A DNA stretch of 37,850 bases. It comes from Chloroflexota bacterium. GTDB lineage: Bacteria > Chloroflexota > Limnocylindria > P2-11E. The notes under the pieces are model-generated. The model searched no databases. It saw only the letters and a list, made by a program, of their open reading frames with translations, and had not been told where the DNA came from. Of the stretch, positions 34,256-37,850 are shown one piece after another (position 1 is the first letter of the stretch; each line of letters begins with the position of its first letter). The stretch lies in assembly GCA_005882765.1 (NCBI GenBank), contig VBDV01000117.1:1-37850 (forward strand). Reading direction: 5' to 3'. The position numbers were made by a program, and so were the translations under genes.

Positions 34256-35101
34256 ATGGCTGCATTCCAAGAACGCCCGATGGGATTCTTCACCGACACG
34301 TCGATCTGCATCGGCTGCAAAGCCTGCGAGGTCGCGTGTAAGGAGTGGAATCAGCTCCAGGGTGATCCGGCGAAATTTACCGCGGACTCGTACGACAACA
34401 CCGGTCAGCTCGACGCGCAGAACTGGCGGCACGTGCAGTTCATCGAGCAGGTGCCGGACAACAACGGTGTCGTCTTCAACCCGACGCCCATCGCCGGCGG
34501 GCAAGCCTGGCTGATGATGAGCGACGTCTGCAAGCACTGTAAGAACGCGAGCTGCATGGAAGTGTGTCCGACGAATGCCCTCATGCGGACCGAGTACGAC
34601 ACCGTGTACATCCAGAACGACGTCTGCAACGGCTGCCGCAACTGCATCTCTGCCTGCCCGTACGGGGTCATCGGCTTCAACGAGGAAAAGGGCATCGCCC
34701 AGAAGTGCACGCTCTGCTACGACCGTCTGCAGGGCGGCCTCCAACCGGCGTGCGCGAAGGCCTGCCCAACCGAATCGATCAAGTTCGGCTACATCGACGA
34801 TCTGCACAAGGTCGCCGACGATCGGCTCGCCAACTTGAAGACGCAGGGATATGCGAAAGCGCAGCTCTACGGCCGCGATGAGAAGGTGTACGGCGGGCTC
34901 AACGCGTTCTTCCTGCTGATGGACAAGCCCGAGGTCTACAAGCTGCCGAGCGAGGCCAACGCCACCCTTCCCAGCCGCAACAACCTCCCGGGCTATGTCG
35001 GCGGTGTCGCGACTGCCGTCGTCGGGCTCATCGCCGGTCTCCTCGCATTCCGTAGTGGCCGCATGAACGCGAATAACAACACCACGACGACGCCCCGCTG
35101 A
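34256..35101 (+). CDS. fdhB: Formate dehydrogenase FeS subunit
   Basis: A 281-residue protein with four [4Fe-4S] ferredoxin motifs: CIGCKACEVACKEW, CKHCKNASCMEVCP, CNGCRNCISACPYG and CTLCYDRLQ...CAKACP. A single membrane segment lies near residues 247-266 (VGGVATAVVGLIAGLLAF). It carries electrons from the catalytic subunit to the NrfD-type membrane subunit and is probably co-exported with it, having no signal peptide of its own. ATG 34256 follows fdhE by 4 bases, with AAAGGT just upstream. Confidence 0.94.
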   Translation: MAAFQERPMGFFTDTSICIGCKACEVACKEWNQLQGDPAKFTADSYDNTGQLDAQNWRHVQFIEQVPDNNGVVFNPTPIAGGQAWLMMSDVCKHCKNASCMEVCPTNALMRTEYDTVYIQNDVCNGCRNCISACPYGVIGFNEEKGIAQKCTLCYDRLQGGLQPACAKACPTESIKFGYIDDLHKVADDRLANLKTQGYAKAQLYGRDEKVYGGLNAFFLLMDKPEVYKLPSEANATLPSRNNLPGYVGGVATAVVGLIAGLLAFRSGRMNANNNTTTTPR

Positions 35102-35985
35102 TGGAGCACTTCGCTTCGCCGCCGCACTGGGAGTGGTGGATCCTCGGGTACTTCTTCTTCGGCGGCATCTCGGGTGGAAGCTATGCGCTCGGCACGCTTC
35201 TCCGTTTTAGCGGCAATGCGCGGGACGAAAGCGCCGCGCGCGTTGCCTTCATCACGAGCTTCATCGCGCTCGTACCGTGCCCCATTTTCCTCACCATCGA
35301 TCTGGGCCAGCCGCTTCTCTTCTGGCACATGCTCGTGGACACGAGCAACGGCGGGCTTGCATTCAAACCGGACTCGCCGATGAGCCTTGGCTCCTGGGCG
35401 CTCCTCATCTTCGGTGTCTTTTCGTTCGTGTCGTTCCTGGGCGCGATCGCCGAAGTCGGTTGGTTCCGCGCCACGAACGGCATCGGGCGCGCGCTGCGCG
35501 GTGCCGCCGGTCTTGTGTGGAGCGCGATCGGCACGGTGTTCGGGCTATTCATCTGCGCGTACACCGGCGTGCTCCTGGCGGTGTCGAACCAAGCGGTGTG
35601 GAGCGACGCCGGTTGGGCGCTCGGCGGTATGTTCGTCGCGTCGGCCCTCGCGGGCTCCGCGGCTCTCTTGCTGCTCCTCGCTCGTTCGCGCCGTGATGTC
35701 GACGCTGACACCGCCGTTCGGCTTGAATCGGCGGACCGTTACTTCGCGATCCTCGAGACGATCCTGATCGCGATCTTCCTGGTGCTCCTCGCGATCGCCG
35801 GAACCATCGGCAAGGTGCTTGGCGTATGGATCGTGCTCTGGGTCCTCGTGATCCTCGGACTCCTCGCGTCGCTGGCGATGCGTTCTGGCGCCGCACGACG
35901 GTGGCCGCCTGTCGCGGCGCCGATCCTCGCGCTTCTCGGCGTCCTCGCGCTGCGTGCGCTCGTCATCTTCAGCGCTCAGACGTAG
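35101..35985 (+). CDS. nrfD: NrfD/PsrC-type membrane subunit
   Basis: A 294-residue protein of eight or more hydrophobic helices with the family opening WEWWILGYFFFGGISGGSYALG (key GGISGGSYA). This family oxidises or reduces quinone in molybdopterin complexes, replacing the cytochrome b subunit of E. coli FDH-N. It indicates formate-to-menaquinone electron transfer with no b-heme in this subunit. ATG 35101 overlaps the previous TGA. Confidence 0.92.
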   Translation: MEHFASPPHWEWWILGYFFFGGISGGSYALGTLLRFSGNARDESAARVAFITSFIALVPCPIFLTIDLGQPLLFWHMLVDTSNGGLAFKPDSPMSLGSWALLIFGVFSFVSFLGAIAEVGWFRATNGIGRALRGAAGLVWSAIGTVFGLFICAYTGVLLAVSNQAVWSDAGWALGGMFVASALAGSAALLLLLARSRRDVDADTAVRLESADRYFAILETILIAIFLVLLAIAGTIGKVLGVWIVLWVLVILGLLASLAMRSGAARRWPPVAAPILALLGVLALRALVIFSAQT

Positions 35986-36001
35986 CGATCGGCCGCCACG
36001 C

Positions 36002-36439
36002 ATGAAGTGGATCACCCGAGAGCATCCGCGAGTCGACCGCGTGGCCTGTCCCTGGCTCGTCGAGAAGTTCGTCGACAAGAACGCCGAGTTTGTTTATGTG
36101 CCGGCGGATCAGGTCATGGCCGAAGCGCGAAAACAGGGTGCCACGCCATACGACGTGAAGGATGTCGAGCTAGGCCATCGCGGCGCCGAGTGCAGCTTCG
36201 ATGCATTTGTGCGGAAGTACGGACTCGTGACGGATCCGGCCATGGCGTACATGGCGAAGGTCATCCGGGGCGCCGATACCCCGGATAAGACGATCACGCC
36301 CGAATCCGTGGGCATCGAAGCGCTTCTCGAAGGAGTCCGCATCGTCTACCAGCCGAACGATCAAAAGCAGCGCGAGGCATCACGCCCGATCCTCGACGCC
36401 CTCTACGCGTACTGCCAGATGAAAGTCGCGGCCGTCTAG
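36002..36439 (+). CDS. ChrB C-terminal domain protein
   Basis: A 145-residue protein matching the ChrB C-terminal domain: MKWITREHPRVDRVACPWLV, EFVYVPADQV, ELGHRGAECSFDAFVRKYGL (key residues H-R-G-A-E-C) and MAKVIRGADT. In chromate resistance, ChrB is linked to a sensor or oxidoreductase, yet no ChrA transporter is present here. ATG 36002 lies 16 bases after the nrfD stop, so it belongs to the formate dehydrogenase operon. A redox or maturation role is inference. Its stop overlaps the DUF2795 gene's stop by 4 bases. Confidence 0.85.
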   Translation: MKWITREHPRVDRVACPWLVEKFVDKNAEFVYVPADQVMAEARKQGATPYDVKDVELGHRGAECSFDAFVRKYGLVTDPAMAYMAKVIRGADTPDKTITPESVGIEALLEGVRIVYQPNDQKQREASRPILDALYAYCQMKVAAV

Positions 36440-36633
36440 TTAGCCGCGTTCAACGCCCGCGTCAGCTCTTCGGGTGCCGAATATTCGCGATCGGGAAGCT
36501 TTTTCAACGAGTCGAACACCGTCTGATCGATGCTCGCTTCGCGCGCAGCTTCCAAGATCGCGTCCCTGCTGATGGGGTAATCGAGACCATCGACGAACTG
36601 GCTTGCGACTTCGCTCGCGCGCATTTCTTGCAT
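36436..36633 (-). CDS. DUF2795 domain protein
   Basis: A 65-residue protein with the DUF2795 pattern VDGLDYPISRDAILEAARE, then FDSLKKLPDREYSAPEELTRAL (key residues L-P-D-R-E-Y). Members are small soluble proteins of unknown function, common in Actinobacteria and Chloroflexota. ATG 36633 or ATG 36624 are both plausible; longer in-frame starts run through a hairpin element and look artificial. The start overlaps an inverted repeat. Confidence 0.75.
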   Translation of the reverse strand: MQEMRASEVASQFVDGLDYPISRDAILEAAREASIDQTVFDSLKKLPDREYSAPEELTRALNAAN

Positions 36634-36659
36634 GCGACCTGGTAGAGCCAGTCGCATGC
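36630..36659. repeat. 9 bp inverted repeat at the DUF2795 start
   Basis: GCATGCGAC (36630-36638) and GTCGCATGC (36651-36659) are exact inverted repeats with a 12-base loop. The first arm covers the ATG at 36633, so a hairpin or bound dimer could block initiation. Confidence 0.45.
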
Positions 36660-36672
36660 CAGCGCGGTCGGG

Positions 36673-36771
36673 CGCTCGGCCGACCGAGGGCCCCCGCGCG
36701 ACGGGGAGCCGGCCGAGGCGTCCGAGGCCGGGGGGCCCCGACGCGAAAAGAGGGTTTCGGTCGGCCGAGCG
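36673..36771. repeat. 99 bp element with perfect 15 bp terminal inverted repeats
   Basis: CGCTCGGCCGACCGA (36673-36687) and TCGGTCGGCCGAGCG (36757-36771) are exact inverted repeats. The inner part holds further pairing, for example CCGGCC (36709-36714) with GGCCGG (36726-36731). GGG flanks both ends. It lies between divergent genes, DUF2795 and the carboxylase. It may be a MITE-like remnant or a structured leader. Confidence 0.5.
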
Positions 36772-36803
36772 GGGCGGACGCAAGCGCCGCATATCCTGCG
36801 CGC

Positions 36804-37850
36804 ATGAAGATCACAGACAGGCTCGCGGAAATGCGAGCAAAAGCCGCCGTCGGTGGCGGCGAGCAACGGATCGCTCAGCAGCACGCGAAGGGGAAGCTGA
36901 CGGCGCGCGAGCGGATCGATTTGGTGCTCGACGAGGGCTCCTTCAGTGAGCTCGACGCATTCGTCTTGGCGCGTCCGACGGAGCTCATCGCGGATGACGA
37001 GCGCGTGATGGGCGACGGCGTCGTCACCGGGTTCGGGCGGATCGACGGGCGACTCGTGTACATCTTCTCCCAGGACTTCACGGTCTTCGGAGGTTCGCTC
37101 GCCGAGGCGCACGCCGAGAAGATCTGCAAGGTGATGGACCTCGCCGTGAAGACCGGCGCGCCGATCATTGGACTGAACGATTCCGGTGGCGCACGGATCC
37201 AGGAGGGCGTGGTTTCGCTCGGCGGTTACGCCGACATCTTTCTCCGGAACGTGCTGTCCTCGGGCGTCGTCCCGCAGATCTCCGCGATCATGGGCCCGTG
37301 CGCGGGCGGCGCGGTCTACTCGCCCGCGATCACCGACTTCGTCGTGATGGTCCGCGATACGAGCTACATGTTCGTCACCGGTCCCAACGTGGTGAAGACC
37401 GTGACGCACGAGGACGTGACGCTCGACGAGCTGGGGGGCGCTGACGTGCACGCACATCGCTCGGGTGTCGCGCATTTCGAGGCCGATGACGAGGTGAGCT
37501 GCGCGGCCCTGCTCCGACGGCTGGTCGGGTTCCTGCCGTCCAACAATCTCGACGCGGCCCCGATCGTCGCGACCGACGACGCGCCCGGTCGCGAGGAGCC
37601 GTCCTTGGACGGAATCGTCCCCGATGCCTCGAACAAGCCCTACGACATGAAGGAGGTCATCCGCCGCGTCGTCGACGATGAGGACGTGCTCGAGGTCCAC
37701 GAGGGCTGGGCGCAGAACATCATCTGCGCCTTCGCGCGCCTCGACGGCCGTTCGATCGGGGTGGTTGCGCAGCAGCCCATGATCCTCGCGGGCGTTCTGG
37801 ACATCGACGCATCGATCAAAGCGGCGCGCTTCGTGCGTTTCTGCGACGCC
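36804..37850 (+). CDS. Acyl-CoA carboxylase carboxyltransferase (beta) subunit, partial
   Basis: The first 349 codons of a propionyl-CoA carboxylase-type beta subunit, running off the right edge (complete ones have about 510-530 residues). The N-terminal crotonase-like domain is intact: GKLTARERIDLVLDEGSF, GDGVVTGFGRIDGR, SQDFTVFGGSL, the oxyanion segment NDSGGARIQEG and GPCAGGAVYSPAI. The C-terminal half starts with DMKEVIRRVVDD. It transfers carboxyl from carboxybiotin to an acyl-CoA, probably propionyl-CoA. The specificity residue lies beyond the edge. The start ATG 36804 has no strong ribosome site. Confidence 0.93.
   Translation, partial: MKITDRLAEMRAKAAVGGGEQRIAQQHAKGKLTARERIDLVLDEGSFSELDAFVLARPTELIADDERVMGDGVVTGFGRIDGRLVYIFSQDFTVFGGSLAEAHAEKICKVMDLAVKTGAPIIGLNDSGGARIQEGVVSLGGYADIFLRNVLSSGVVPQISAIMGPCAGGAVYSPAITDFVVMVRDTSYMFVTGPNVVKTVTHEDVTLDELGGADVHAHRSGVAHFEADDEVSCAALLRRLVGFLPSNNLDAAPIVATDDAPGREEPSLDGIVPDASNKPYDMKEVIRRVVDDEDVLEVHEGWAQNIICAFARLDGRSIGVVAQQPMILAGVLDIDASIKAARFVRFCDA

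Noticed and set aside
1-37850. CRISPR arrays, tRNA or rRNA genes, prophage or IS elements
   Set aside because: No regular spaced repeats, cloverleaf-like sequences, integrase or transposase motifs were seen on reading.

Overview
The window is high-GC bacterial chromosome, densely coded on both strands, with many 1-4 bp stop/start overlaps (GTGA, ATGA, TGATG, TAATG). No tRNA, rRNA, CRISPR array, transposase or phage gene was seen, and no gene-free stretch exceeds 300 bases. Several features suggest a soil or groundwater Chloroflexota-type (or deep actinobacterial) aerobic or facultative heterotroph: a two-subunit B12 acyl-CoA mutase, a membrane FeS oxidoreductase paired with Etf, a serA plus class V aminotransferase pair, a DUF2795 protein and a Tat-exported selenocysteine formate dehydrogenase. 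The phylum is an inference and no marker gene here settles it.

Layout. Bases 1-3.5 kb hold a membrane transglutaminase-like protein, a YbaK-type deacylase and a flavin split-barrel protein. At 3.4-7.3 kb lie a small acidic protein, serA and its likely partner aminotransferase (serine synthesis), and a divergent rpe. At 7.3-8.9 kb a small zincin and a lone sigma factor face an HD-domain protein across a short regulatory gap.

From 8.3 to 26.3 kb every gene is on the + strand with almost no gaps: HD protein, M20 amidohydrolase, HIT protein, MerR regulator, thiolase, acyl-CoA dehydrogenase, Etf:quinone-type FeS oxidoreductase, a 39-residue membrane microprotein, EtfB, EtfA, second acyl-CoA dehydrogenase, mutase large subunit, a four-domain DinB-like protein, mutase B12 subunit, an unknown 126-residue protein, third acyl-CoA dehydrogenase, MeaB chaperone, metallo-beta-lactamase fold hydrolase and a DoxX-like membrane protein. 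This reads as an acyl-CoA catabolic operon. Dehydrogenases reduce Etf, the FeS protein passes electrons to menaquinone, and the mutase rearranges the carbon skeleton. Two substrate-site residues (Phe107 and Gln225) match isobutyryl-CoA mutase rather than methylmalonyl-CoA mutase. The MerR gene, with a palindrome just before it, is the natural candidate regulator.

At 26.3-36.4 kb come a rhomboid protease with a C-terminal extension, a half-length luciferase-like protein, fdhD, an HSL-type esterase, a DUF6457 protein and a formate dehydrogenase operon (fdhA-fdhE-fdhB-nrfD-chrB-like). fdhA is interrupted by an in-frame TGA at 30929-30931 that is a selenocysteine codon, followed by a SECIS-like hairpin. 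The window ends with a DUF2795 protein, a 99 bp inverted-repeat element and the first two thirds of an acyl-CoA carboxylase carboxyltransferase gene.

The least familiar features are the tandem DinB protein placed between the two mutase subunits, the translationally coupled microprotein between the FeS oxidoreductase and etfB, the unknown protein after the B12 subunit, and several perfect palindromes at gene starts.
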